Below are positions 1 through 9,601 of a stretch of DNA of 64,000 nucleotides, piece after piece. This DNA is from Ceratorhiza oryzae-sativae (taxonomy: Eukaryota; Basidiomycota; Agaricomycetes; Cantharellales; Ceratobasidiaceae), in assembly GCA_030998015.1 (NCBI GenBank), contig JARWMV010000004.1:1-64000 (forward strand). The letters are read 5' to 3'. How positions within the stretch are numbered: position 1 is the stretch's first letter; each line of letters opens with the position of its first letter. The notes beneath the pieces were generated by a model, which saw only the letters and a program-made list of their open reading frames with translations, ran no database searches and was not told where the DNA came from. A program made the position numbers and the translations under genes.

Positions 1-658
1 TTCTATGGGGTGGTAGTGGTTGGACGTCGTCTTCTTCAGCGAATATTTTCTGGAATTCTTTATATTTTGTTGGGAGGGAGTCTAGGGAGTCCAGCTGAAG
101 CTCTTTAGGTTCATTTGCACGCACGTGCAGGGGTTTTGTGATGCAATGCTTCAGGCATATTGGCAAGTTGAACTTCATGTCTTTTCTGTCCCAATCAATG
201 TTGGGGTTATGGAATTTGAGCCACAACATGCCCAGGACTAAATCATTTTTGCCAACGTTCACAACATAGGCACTGAGGATTTCTCAATGCTCTTGAATGC
301 ACAGCTCAAAGGTGCAGTAGTGGGTCACAGACCCAGAGTCTATCTCCCTTCTGTTGATTACCCTCAGTTTCTTGGGTGTTTTTAGGGCAACAGTAGGAAT
401 ACGGTATTGTTTAACCAAATCTTCATGTATAAATACTGACGTGGCCCCTGAGTCAATCATGGCCCATCTGTTGAATTTTTTCATGTTATATGCAGACTTG
501 TGTTCGGGGGTTATGCGCAGAGGGAAGGCATGAAAGAAAAACTGTAGTTGGGATTGGTTTCCTAATGACATACATTCCATTTCCATATTCTTATTTTCAT
601 TATGCGCATTTTGTAACATAGCGCCCAAGACCGCCCCCCTGGCACGGTTTGAGCTCAT
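1..658 (-). pseudogene. Retropepsin-like protease region of gypsy element, with internal stop, continues past window edge
   Basis: The open frame starts at the ATG at 658-656 and stops at a TGA at 286-284, but the same frame reopens at once and stays open to base 1. The first part carries the aspartic protease catalytic motif DSGATS. The part after the stop carries DLVLGMLWL and HNPNIDW, the usual second half of a gypsy retropepsin. The stop therefore splits the protease domain, so this copy should not make an active enzyme. The ATG overlaps the gag stop codon (ATGA, 658-655), which places protease in a different frame from gag. Confidence 0.8.
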
Positions 659-2046
659 TCTTTTACCGACTCATCATTGGTTGTTTCTACCTCCTCAACT
701 GCTGCCTTGTATCCCGACATCTTGGCTGAAGGGCATTTGGCAGCGATGTGGCCGCGCCCTCCACAGTTGTAGCAGGTGTTTGTACCCTTCCCTTTTCCTG
801 CGCTATCCAGATCCATTGTGTCTGGGTCCTTTGCCTTGGGGGCCACAGGCAGATGATTATCCTTCTTTATGTCCTTGAAGGACTCTTGTATGTTGGCATT
901 ACTGCCATTGTAACAGACGGTTGGAACTGTGAAGCCCTTTGCATTGGGGCCAATGGCTACGATTTGACCTTTTACCGCCCTGCCATCTTTAATCTTGTAT
1001 ACACGTTCCCCATTCTTGAATTTCTCCTTTTGGGGAGCGCTTTGGGGATTATTTGTGGGCCTGCTAGTCGAAGCATTGTTGCTGCTGGACTTATTACCCC
1101 CATGAGATGTCCTCTTGCTACCGAAGGAAATGAGGTGGCAGTCAATTTCCAGGGCCCGCTGTGTGAGCTGGGCGAATGTCTTTGTGCGGGGATCATAGTT
1201 TTGGGCCACCATGCTATCTGTTACGTCTGACAACAGACCATCATAGAACTGATCACGCATGGCGGCATTGTTGTAGTTGAGGCCTGTGGAATATAAGTTG
1301 AATAGGGTGAGGTAGTCCTGAACCATCTTGGATTGTTTCAACTTCCGCCACTTGTTGCGGTTATTTTCGGTGCGGTTCAGATCCCCATATCGGGTAGTAA
1401 ATTCTTGCCAGAATAAATTGGCATCATGAAGCCAGGGGATCGCAGTTCCAGGGTTGAGAATTTTGAATTCTTCATACAAGTTAACCCATTCAGCTGCTGA
1501 CCCTTCAAGATAAGAGGTGATGAAAGCAACCACTTGGTCAGCCGAGTGCCCACTCATGTTTGTATTGATATATCAGGCACATGCAATTCTGAATGAGATG
1601 GCGTCTTCCCGTTTTGTGCCATCAAATTTTTGAGGGGCAGCCATCTTGACCTTTGCAGTTGACCCTCCAGAGGGAGCAAGGGCTGGTGGTTGTGGTTGGA
1701 CAGTACCAGCGGGAGCTAGTACTTGAGCAGCGCCTGAGCCACCCGTGGAGGTGTTGATTTGCACTTCAATGCGCATGATAGTAGTTTGGAGAATGGCTAA
1801 CATTCCCACTAGGTTGTTGACATTAGTGGCTAGTCCTGCCACATCTGCATCTATTTTCGTCTGATTTGTGGTAAGTTTGGCCTCGAGTGAATCTGTGTAG
1901 GTTTTATTATTGTGTTCGACGTCCCCAATATCATTTTGGAGATTATTGGTTTGCTCTTGCAGTTCGTCCATTGATCGAAGCATATAGATGACTTTATCTT
2001 CATCAGACATATTCACCCAAGCAGGGGCAGGGGTTGGCGATGCCAT
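655..2046 (-). pseudogene. gag of gypsy element, one premature stop
   Basis: Gag starts at the ATG at 2046 (MASPTPAPAW...). Its N-terminal third has heptad-like stretches suggesting a coiled coil, then a Pro/Ala linker, then the gag core (KFDGTKREDA, later AFITSYLEGSAAEWV and a WRKLKQS segment). A CCHC zinc knuckle of the form CYNCGGRGHIAAKC lies near the end. A TGA at 1575-1573 interrupts the frame between SFRIACA and YINTNMSGHS; the frame is identical on both sides, so one substitution split an ORF of about 463 codons. It ends in an ATGA overlap with the protease ORF. Confidence 0.85.
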
Positions 2047-2070
2047 TTCAGAAGGGACTCGAGTAGATTT

Positions 2071-3011
2071 TTAAAGGCGACGGAGATGGTAAGGCAGTAC
2101 AGGGAACTGAGAGTTGTTTTGATAATAAAGGATTTCCGTCCCCCTCACAAGTCTATAAATTTCAAAGTTCCCGATTCCCGCGAACCTCAACCAAGTATCG
2201 TCCAGGTCCCAGCTTTTGGTATCCTGGCAACGATATGGACACTCCACCCTCTTTAGTTTAATTTGGTCCCGAAGGAGTGCTTCCTTGGGAAGGATTGATT
2301 TGGGTTGCCGGAAGGGGTGCTTCTTCCTGAATTGGCAAGCCCGTGCCACTTAGAAAGGTGGGGTGAGGGAGGTCTGACGGCGTTGAGAAGACGGGGAAGG
2401 CGTACTTGTGGGGTTCAATTGTCTCTCGGACTATTGCTTCTAGTCTGAGATGGTCTTGGAGGAGGGAGAGGTAGTCCTCCTGGTGTTCGCGCAAACGTTC
2501 GGTTAAGTATGCGCAACAGACCTTGGCTTCGTGAAGTTTTTCACAGGTTTCTTTGTACTTATTCTGGTAATAACGGTACCTGTCTTGGAAGTTTTCGATA
2601 GTGTTTAGCAGGTGACGAAGAAGCTGTTGGCCAAGGTTCTCCAGCTTATAGCTGGTTGCGGGGGATGGTGTAGTAATAAAGGAATTTGTCCTTCTTAGGA
2701 CAATAGGGGCAGCGTGCTGGGAAGGTGGCTCCGTTTGCCCAATGGCAGATTTTGCACTCAGGGGCACCTGGCTCGGTGACAAAGGCTTGTTGGGCATGTC
2801 CGACTTTCTGGGGGCGGACTTTGACAATTACTACTCGGTTGAAATTGATGTGTCCGGCTTCTTCAAGGATACTTTCGACTGAGTTGAGGGTGAAGCAGTG
2901 GATCAATAGGTGTCCAAACCACCCACACAGATGGCAGCGCTGATCTTCTGTAAAAGGTTGTGCCACTTGAGGGCCGTGCGTTCTGTCAGAGACGTACTTG
3001 AGCAAGAGCAA
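2071..3011 (-). pseudogene. Extra ORF(s) between LTR and gag, zinc-finger and coiled-coil segments in three frames
   Basis: Three overlapping ORFs step down the minus strand: 3011-2646, 2827-2258 and 2349-2071. The first has cysteine/histidine clusters (CHLCGWFGHLLIHC, then CKICHW and CPYC) suggesting zinc binding. The second has a charged helical stretch (YRYYQNKYKETCEKL and following) that looks like a coiled coil. The third has no motif I recognise. The arrangement fits one ancestral protein broken by two frameshifts, or overlapping ORFs. I do not recognise the family. Its place between the 5' LTR and gag is unusual for Ty3/gypsy elements. Confidence 0.45.
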
Positions 3012-3138
3012 GATAAAAGGAAAAATAGACTCTTTCCCAAGTCTATTGGAATAGGAAGGTGACCTCCGTTGCTCAGCTACTTAAGGGCAATGAGCAACCC
3101 CACCTCTTGTTGACGAAAGAGATTAGAGAACCGAAGCT

Positions 3139-3472
3139 TGTTACAATGTGTGAGGGACCTGGCTATGCAAGGTTTCACAGAGGCACGTATAGGGCAATGA
3201 TATCTTGTGGCTGTGGATAGGTGGAGTAGGATTGGGGAAGGCAACAGGGAGTTATCTCGAGACAACGCCGACGGCGTTCCAGAACGTATCCCAGACGACA
3301 CTGAGACTTACGATTGTCAAGAACTTGACCTGATGTCGACGATGACAAGTCAGGCAACAAGGAAAACGGTAAGCAAATAAAAGAACTTGTATTTGATGAG
3401 AGGTCAAGTTCTTGAGGAGTCCTCTGCGAACTTGACCTGGTTTATATACATAGTACGAGCCACATCATAACA
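3139..3472 (-). repeat. Probable 5' LTR of the first gypsy element
   Basis: On the minus strand the block begins TGTTATGATG at 3472 and ends ATTGTAACA at 3139, giving TGTTA...TAACA ends. A TATATAAA box lies about 25 bases in. The gag leader follows on the same strand. The partner LTR would be outside the window, so the borders come only from the inverted ends. I see no convincing primer-binding site (no TGG just after 3139). Confidence 0.5.
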
Positions 3473-3855
3473 AACAAGTCCGTACAGTGAGTCATGACAG
3501 ATAAGAGATAGAAGCAGTAGAAGCAACTGCGGAACTGCGGAATTTCACATCGGAGTTGAAATACATCTTGGTTACCAGTCTGGAATGTTCCCTGAGTCAC
3601 ATGACACAGATATACCATAAAAGGCAAGTATGTTTTGAAGATGATCTCATAAAATGTAATAAATCAAGAAAATATTGTAGAGTGGATGTATGCGTGTCAG
3701 TTCATGACACCTTCACTGTGCATCCCCCTCTAGGTGTTGCAGTTAGACCTTTGGCCACCATAGCCTATAGGTCTGCCATTGCCTCATCAGTGTTTGGCTT
3801 ATTGTTCAGGTTGTCAGCTCTGACACTGATGGCTACTGTGTCATTCCCTATCCAT

Positions 3856-4544
3856 TGTCACAACCTCTGAAAGCAGTTGTTGTGCTTTGCTTTACAAGTG
3901 GCTAATGCCCTTATTGGGTCTGGACTATGCCCTTACTACTGCTGATGTGTGGCACATCTGGGCTTGAGGCCTTATGCATGTCTACTGTCTTGTGGCTTGA
4001 CACTGTATGCACTTATGTGCTCATGGCTGATGGACACCTGTTGCTGAGTAAGCAACTGTGGACAGCAGCTAAGTCAGATGCTTAGTGCTGGGGCTTGCAA
4101 TGTGGCATTGACTCAAGGCCCTTCTAGCTGTTACTTAAGCTAATAAGTCAGCTAGGGACTGGTTCTCACACAAGGTGCTTTAGAGGGGAATTGACAAGGT
4201 AGAGCAAGCTGGGGTAGACTGGCTTGCTCTCCTTGCTTTTATACTATTCTAACCAAGGGAGTGACTAAGCATACACACAGGATGAGTAAGAAGGAATGGC
4301 AGTGATCAGTCAGCCTGTTACTAATAATAGTATGTCCATCAGTAAGCAAGTAACTAATAATAGTGGCATGAGTAAGGTGAATGGCAGTGATCAGTAAGCA
4401 AGTGACTAATAATAGAACAAGGCTCATTAAGCAGGTGGAGGTGCTTACTCATGAGGGAAAGGTGGTCAAGCCACAAGACCAAAAGGCAAAACAAAGGAAG
4501 GAAAGTGATGGTTAGCCACAAGACCTTGATTGTGGCTCATGACA
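3856..4544 (-). repeat. LTR-like block (TGTCA...TGACA ends)
   Basis: The minus strand runs from TGTCATGAGCC at 4544 to GTTGTGACA at 3856, with a TATAAAAG box near 4240. The sequence contains almost no CpG. At its right edge it abuts the decayed TPR gene fragment. The left flank is not TPR sequence and no target duplication is visible, so it may be one end of a rearranged element and not a clean solo LTR. 3473-3855 has no gene I can support. Confidence 0.45.
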
Positions 4545-5142
4545 CAAGGCACTGAGTGTGATCCAAGAGGCAGCAGAGGTGTATCAATGGGTTGCTGGAG
4601 ATTGACCTGCTTCATACACACCTCACCTTGCTATGTCTCTCAACAACCTCTCTGTTCACCTGTCTGATGTGGGTCAACATGACAAGGCACTGAGTGTGAT
4701 CCAAGAGGCAGCAGAGGCATATCAACAGCTGGCTGGAGATCAACCAGCTGCATACACACCTCACCTTGCTAAGTCTCTTGGCAATCTCTCTGTTCACCTG
4801 TCTGATGTGGGTCAACATGATGAGGCACTGACTGCAATCCAAGAGGCAGCAGAGGTGTATCAATTGCTGGCTGGAGGTTGACCAGCTGCATACAGACCTG
4901 ACCTTGCTATGTCTCTCCACAGCCTCTCAATTCATCTCAAGAACCTCAGCTGCCCCCATGACACACTTCAGGCTATCCAAGAGTCTTTGCACCTCTATCA
5001 ATTGCTCATGACTACTTGCTCAGCAGGTTTCAAGGCACATCTTGGTGACACACTCAGGGTGCTCTTGGAGATTCTTGGTGCAGTTAATCAAACTGAGGAG
5101 GCAAATGCTGCAAGTGCCAAAGCAGACCTCCTAATGCATTGA
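4545..5142 (+). pseudogene. Decayed TPR-repeat gene fragment, relative of the NACHT-TPR gene at 36.6 kb
   Basis: This holds four 46-residue TPR units and the same C-terminal tail as the gene ending at 41193 (NLSVHLSDVGQHD..., then QESLHLYQLLMTT and a final ADLLMH). It stops at 5140-5142 where the intact gene stops. TGA codons at about 4607 and 4879 interrupt it, each where the intact units have CAA or CGA. Most differences from the intact units are CG changed to CA or TG. The 5' end is cut by the LTR-like block. NACHT and N-terminal domains are absent, so it cannot encode a receptor. Confidence 0.9.
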
Positions 5143-6456
5143 ATGTTTTTGTTACAGGTCAGGGTACACTTGAATATCTAGAGCTTAAGCAATTGTAGAT
5201 ATGTTAGTATACACTAATCGTACTCAATACTTCTTAGACTAGAGTAAGAAGGCTCAAAGTAGTTGCAATGTGATCAAGTAACACTCAAGGTAGTCTTAAT
5301 CTTTCACAGTGTAAACTCACTAATTTATAGGTATAAAGAGCAAGACTACTATGGTCAGGTTCCCTTAAATATCTTAAATGCAGTTCAGCCCTAGTTGCTT
5401 GGACTAACTGATACTAATCTTAATACTAGGCTTAAGTGATAGCTTATAGGATAGATGGTGGGCTGCCTAATGCATGTACTTCCTCAGCTACAGGTACTTA
5501 GATTTCCTCTAACAGCTGGTACTTAATGTCATGCTCAATCAGGCAATATTGTATCCTTATATATCTCTGTATATAAGATACAATGAATCAGACAGTATAT
5601 AACTAATATGGTACTTTATTCCTCAGTACTAGTTATATAAGAAATCACACACAGACAAGAGAAATAGAAAGAGAAAAGAAACCAATAACCAGTCTGGGTT
5701 GAGTAGAGGAGTGAAGGTGGTTTGGAAGGGCCTCAGAGGAGGTCCTTTTATACCCTGAGGAGGGCATTCCAGAGCCAAATAGATACACGCATGCCAGTGC
5801 AATCATCAAAAGAGGGTACTGCTATACTTGGGGTACACCCTAGCCCAGTACAGGATAAAAGAGTAAAGACAGGGTGTGGATCAAAGGCATTGATGCATCT
5901 GAGACCTGCTATTGGCTTGTAGATCATATTATCATAGTATATACATGTAATGAATGGAGGCTACATCTCAGTGAGTCATAAAGTGAGTCAGAGAAGCTTC
6001 TGGATCAATTTGGGAAGCTCTCCTGACTCACTGGAGTCATTAGATCTTGATTGATGGTCCAGTAAGATTCTAATGATCTTCGGGCCATTCCGGCGCGAGG
6101 ATCCGGTGGATCGCGACGATCTTCAGGCAGCAGATACCGCCGAAGATTAGCTATCGATAGAGCACAAGATCGCTTTGATAGCGTAAGCGGTTGCCGAGAT
6201 ATGAGCGGTGCAATGTTGTAATCAATATCTCCTGATAAGAGGAAATATCGCAACCTCTATATCTCTCTGAGTTCTTAAGATAAAATCACGATAAAATATG
6301 CGTTGGAAAGAGGAGATTTTGTACTATTCAACGGAACACAAATAGTACAATTTCAAATGCATACAAATTCATTTAATTTCAAGAAAAACTACAGAGGCAT
6401 CACTTGAGGTTGGCAGAGCAGACTGAAATAATAGAAAAATGTTAGTGATCCATAAC
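5143..6456. other. No gene seen; repeat-derived AT-rich sequence
   Basis: No supportable coding region. Most of the stretch is AT-rich and CpG-poor, with TATA-like strings (TATATAAG near 5570, TTTTATACC near 5750) that could be LTR remnants. A patch at about 6050-6250 is different: it has many CpGs and looks younger or of other origin. Its longest ORF has no recognisable motif. Confidence 0.5.
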
Positions 6457-6948
6457 AGTGGCTGTGCTGGCTGCAGATGTATTATCTAAGCACAATCTGC
6501 AGTAGGTGCAGGTTATATACAGTACTATGGTTTAGGTAATTGTTTATCTTAAGTTTGTGCAGCTCCAAATCTTATAGAGCTGCACAAGGTCCAAGGGGTA
6601 AGTGCTGAGGTCACGTGATCCTGCCATAAGAGCCAAGATCATGTGACAACTTGCTCCTCACTCCAAGTAGCAATGGAGAGAAATGCTGGAGTGAGTTCAG
6701 GGTAACCACTGTAAGCACAGAGGTCACATGATCCTGCTGTAAGTGCCAAGATCATGTGACAACTTGCTCCTTGCTCCAAGTAACATGTGAGAGAAAATGC
6801 TGGAGCAAGTTCAGGGTAACCACCATAAGTGCTGGTTAAGCACCAAGGTCACATGACCTTGTTTATGGCTTGTTCTGCTTAGGAAAAATGCCCTAAATCT
6901 GTAAAAATATTTGGTTACTCTGTTATGTCTGTTTGACAGGTCATAACA
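6457..6948 (-). repeat. LTR-like repeat A, left copy, with internal tandem duplication
   Basis: It matches 16761-17138 in the same orientation over most of its length. On the minus strand both begin TGTTATGACC. This copy is longer because a segment of about 110 bp, containing GGTCACRTGATCCTG and GATCATGTGACAAC, is present twice in tandem (about 6609-6718 and 6719-6830). A TGTATATAACC string near 6515 could be a TATA box. The polypurine tract next to 6948 supports reading it as a 3' LTR. Confidence 0.65.
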
Positions 6949-6962
6949 TTATCCCCCCCTTT
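6949..6962 (-). other. Polypurine tract next to LTR-like repeat A
   Basis: The minus strand reads AAAGGGGGGGATAA directly before TGTTATGACC of the adjacent LTR. A purine run touching the 3' LTR is where plus-strand DNA synthesis is primed in LTR retroelements. It marks 6948 as the inner border of a 3' LTR for an element lying to the right. Confidence 0.65.
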
Positions 6963-7033
6963 GGACATGTCTTGGGGGACCTTGAGACATGGTTTAGATC
7001 CTTATGCAAAAGGAATCTCATGCACCAAGGAGG

Positions 7034-7120
7034 TTAAGGGCACTGGACTTGAACCAACAACCTTTTGGCTGATTCAGTATTGTTCAATGAGGTCAGGCTG
7101 AGTCAGGCTAGACCCCTTAA
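7034..7120 (-). tRNA. tRNA-like or tRNA-derived sequence, identity unclear
   Basis: The minus strand carries a perfect B-box-type string GGTTCAAGTCC (7055-7045). It is bracketed by a 7-bp complementary pair TTAAGGG (7120-7114) and CCCTTAA (7040-7034), spanning 87 nt, as an acceptor stem would. The A-box region is a poor match and I cannot draw a convincing anticodon arm. It could be a class II tRNA, a decayed tRNA or a tRNA-derived SINE fragment. Confidence 0.3.
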
Positions 7121-7375
7121 CCTCTTCATTACATGAGATTGTTTTTCTTTTCTTTGTTGTGGAGGTTATTCAGGGGTGAGGAGTTGTCTGCTTCTTCTCA
7201 GAATGCCCCAACTGTTTGGATGGGCACAGCAGAAGTTGTACAATAAAGTAAATTATTCTAAGGGAATACAAAGAATGGTTTTCCTCCTGAGTACACCCAT
7301 TCTATATTTCTTGATACCCATAAGTCCCCTTCTTCCCCCTCTATGTCCAACCAACACTTCATGATTGCCAACCAG

Positions 7376-8283
7376 CTATTTCCCAGAATAACTGTTGGTC
7401 ATACCTGCATTGATTTCATGTGCACATACCTGCCTGTGAAGTCTGCCTTGTACTGGCTCAGGGCCTTGAGCAAGTACTTCCTGTTTGACTGGACCATGTT
7501 GTCCAGGATCCAAATGTTGGCATCTTCCAACAAGTTGCCCACATTCCACACATTGCACATCTGGCTGTGGCAGCCCTTGGATTGTGCATATGCCATTTTC
7601 CCTGTTCCAGTTTCTCCTTCTATCACCAGGATGCAATGGCACACCCCTCTTCCCCTCTTCTCAACCTCCTTGGCAAACCATCTGTCTGCTTGGTCAATGT
7701 GCTCCTGGTCTTCTGGGACCTCTAACTCCACAGGGATTGCAGGCATGCAACCCCAGTCTTCCTTGTATGTGTACTTGGCATATGCTTGTACCAAGTTCCA
7801 CGTTGTCACCATCTGGAGGGGGTGGAGGCACTTGAATGCCTGGTAGTACTCCTGTTTTGTGGCCAAGGCAACAATCTCTGCCCCATCCTCCAAGTCAGCC
7901 TCCATCCTTGACTGTTTTCTGCCCTTTCCCTTCACCAAGATCTCCTCCAACCTTTCCAAGGTCAGGTCCCCTGCCATCAAATCCTCTATCTCCTTGCCAT
8001 TAGCTCTGATGTCCTTCCAGAGATAGTTGAAGGTGTCCCTTGATGGGTTGCCTCCTGGCCCATCCTTGAGGTCTTTGGGCTGTATGTTGGGGTGTTGCCC
8101 CTTGAAGTCCCAGAACCCTGCATTCTGGGTGTTCCACATGCCCTTCCATTCCTGACTGATGGAGAGGGCGTGGATGTGCAGGGGCCAGGTCAGGTCATAG
8201 TTCAGCTCCTCTGGGTTGTGCTGTTTGACCACAGCTAAAGTTGCCCAGTGATTGGGCTGGTGGCAGCAGAACGCCTCATATCA
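7376..8283 (-). pseudogene. Rep-like protein fossil, CRESS-DNA virus type (geminivirus/genomovirus-like)
   Basis: The reading frame resembles replication initiators of circular single-stranded DNA viruses. Seen in order: an HUH-type motif HIHAL (8178-8164), a FWDFKGQHPNIQ segment of the kind found in gemini- and genomovirus Rep, a long middle region, then a superfamily 3 helicase-like P-loop GETGTGK with Met in place of the usual Ser/Thr (Met codon 7596-7594) and a Walker B-like region WILDNM where Asp-Asp is usual. The N-terminus is incomplete: a TGA lies at 8283-8281 and I found no motif I upstream. The end near 7399 may be a former intron border. Incomplete domains and altered ATPase residues argue for an inactive endogenous copy. 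Family assignment is by motif only. Confidence 0.7.
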
Positions 8284-8587
8284 GGCAGCAAGCCCACTTG
8301 AGGGCTGATCGCATAGCTTTGACCAGGTCAGCAGCACCACCCTGGTCAGGACACAGAATCAGGGGGCCAGTGCAGTTTTGGTCAGCTCTTCGGACCTGTG
8401 ATCCATCAGCGTAAGCCACATAGAAGCAGGTGAGGGGGCTCAGCTTGATTCCAAGGGTGCCAGTGATGGCAATGCCAACCTCCACCCTGCACTTGATTCG
8501 TTTGGCTGGGGTGTTCCCACATTCAAGCCATCTTTGCTTAGCATTGTTGGTGTTTTTAGAGGTAAATGCATCTTGTGGGGAGGGCAT
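8276..8587 (-). CDS. Hypothetical 103-aa ORF upstream of the Rep-like region
   Basis: ATG at 8587, same strand as the Rep-like frame and overlapping its start by a few bases in another frame. The product is moderately basic and has no motif I recognise. It may be a separate small gene, or an upstream part of the Rep-like gene whose link has been lost. It keeps a few CpGs, unlike most of its surroundings. Function unknown. Confidence 0.35.
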   Translation of the reverse strand: MPSPQDAFTSKNTNNAKQRWLECGNTPAKRIKCRVEVGIAITGTLGIKLSPLTCFYVAYADGSQVRRADQNCTGPLILCPDQGGAADLVKAMRSALKWACCLI

Positions 8588-9006
8588 GGAATGATAGCCC
8601 CTTTTACCCCCAAAGGCATCCCCTAGATATACCCTCTCTGGTTGTTGTGGTCACATGGTTTCCTGATGTAGGCTTGTGCTGGTTATGACACATCTCCAAG
8701 GGGTGCCCTTCCTGTGTTCCCCCATGTTGGCCTTATTCCTTGCTATGCTTGGGGCCTCTGCTCCTCCACTTTGGTTGGTGCCCCCTCTCTGACCCCTCTG
8801 GTAGTTAGGGGATAGTGTATATTCATGTGACTAGGCTAGGTCATGTGATTCCTGTGCTTTGTTGTTTGTTTTCTGGCAGATGGTCACATGTCTGTTTGTG
8901 TCACCTGACCAGACTTTGTTTTGATGTTTGTGCAAGTTATTGTGTTGCACTGTGATTTTTTAATGTTTGTGGTTTTGTTGTTTCCCTTCCTCCTCCTGTC
9001 TTTACT

Positions 9007-9539
9007 ATGTGCGTTATTTCCCTTAACTACAATCCCCTTGACTGCACCTGCTGGTCTCTCCCTGAGGGGGAGTACTGTGCCTACTGCAATGCCATGTGCA
9101 ACACCTCCCTTGAAGACTTCTATGGAGGTGTCAGGGATTGGTTCTTCTGTGGGGTGCCAGGTATGTGTGCCTGTTCTTTGTCAGTCTCATGTTACTTACT
9201 TGCTCTGTAGAAGAGCACATACTCTGCAATGGTTGGGCCCATGAGGCCACCCTTGAGTGTGTCTGGGCACTTGTTGATCAGGACTACAAGTCCTTTGAGG
9301 AGTGGTCTCACCAGGCTGCTCTTGCCAAATTCTTTGAGGAGGGCTCTGCCCCCTTGTTTGATGAGGCTTTGCCCTTTGCAGCATCCGGTTCTGGGTGTTT
9401 CCAGAACTACATGGCCAACTTCCCAGGGGGGGAGGCCCTTTGGCTGCAGCCCACTACCCAGTCAGTTGTTCAGACCAATAAGAAGGATAAAAAGGGCAAG
9501 AAACCCTATAACTGGCCCCTCAAGGGCAAACGTAAATAG
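9007..9539 (+). CDS. Hypothetical two-exon gene divergent from the Rep-like region, basic C-terminus
   Basis: Exon 1 starts at ATG 9007 and is rich in Cys, Trp and Tyr (CTCWSLPEGEYCAYC). A donor GTATGTG follows ...FCGVP, and an acceptor CTGTAG precedes EEHILCNGWAHEATLECV; the spliced frame stays open to TAG at 9537-9539. The last 20 residues are strongly basic (NKKDKKGKKPYNW, KGKRK) and could bind nucleic acid or act as a nuclear signal. AATAAA follows near 9572. Divergent placement to Rep resembles the two-gene layout of CRESS-DNA viruses, but I see no capsid motif and cannot name the family. Confidence 0.5.
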
Positions 9540-9601
9540 AGAGTAAAGATGTATTAGGTTTGATATGTAAAATAAAACACTTATACATTTGAGAAAGAAT
9601 C

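Larger units (their letters stand above)
1..3472 (-). mobile_element. Ty3/gypsy LTR retrotransposon, 5' part, cut by window edge
   Basis: Read on the minus strand, the order is a 5' LTR (about 3139-3472), a leader with extra ORFs, gag with a CCHC knuckle, then an aspartic protease that continues to base 1. Reverse transcriptase and integrase would lie beyond the left edge. Gag followed by an aspartic protease with a DSGA active site and a later LGMLWL motif is the Ty3/gypsy arrangement. The element is decayed: gag and protease each have one in-frame TGA, and the leader ORFs shift frame. Which gypsy clade it belongs to cannot be judged without the pol domains. Confidence 0.85.

Noticed and set aside
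4187..4440. Short direct repeats of ACTAATAATAG as a satellite or CRISPR-like array
   Set aside because: Only three or four irregularly spaced copies inside an LTR-like block; CRISPR arrays are not expected in a fungal nuclear genome.
3856..4544. Clean solo LTR with target duplication
   Set aside because: Ends look right, but flanks TCCAT and CAAGG do not match and the left flank is not TPR sequence, so a simple insertion into the TPR gene is not supported.
8588..9006. A geminivirus-type nonanucleotide stem-loop origin between Rep and the divergent gene
   Set aside because: I looked for TAATATTAC-like nonamers in a hairpin and found none; CpG or other decay could have removed it, but nothing can be claimed.
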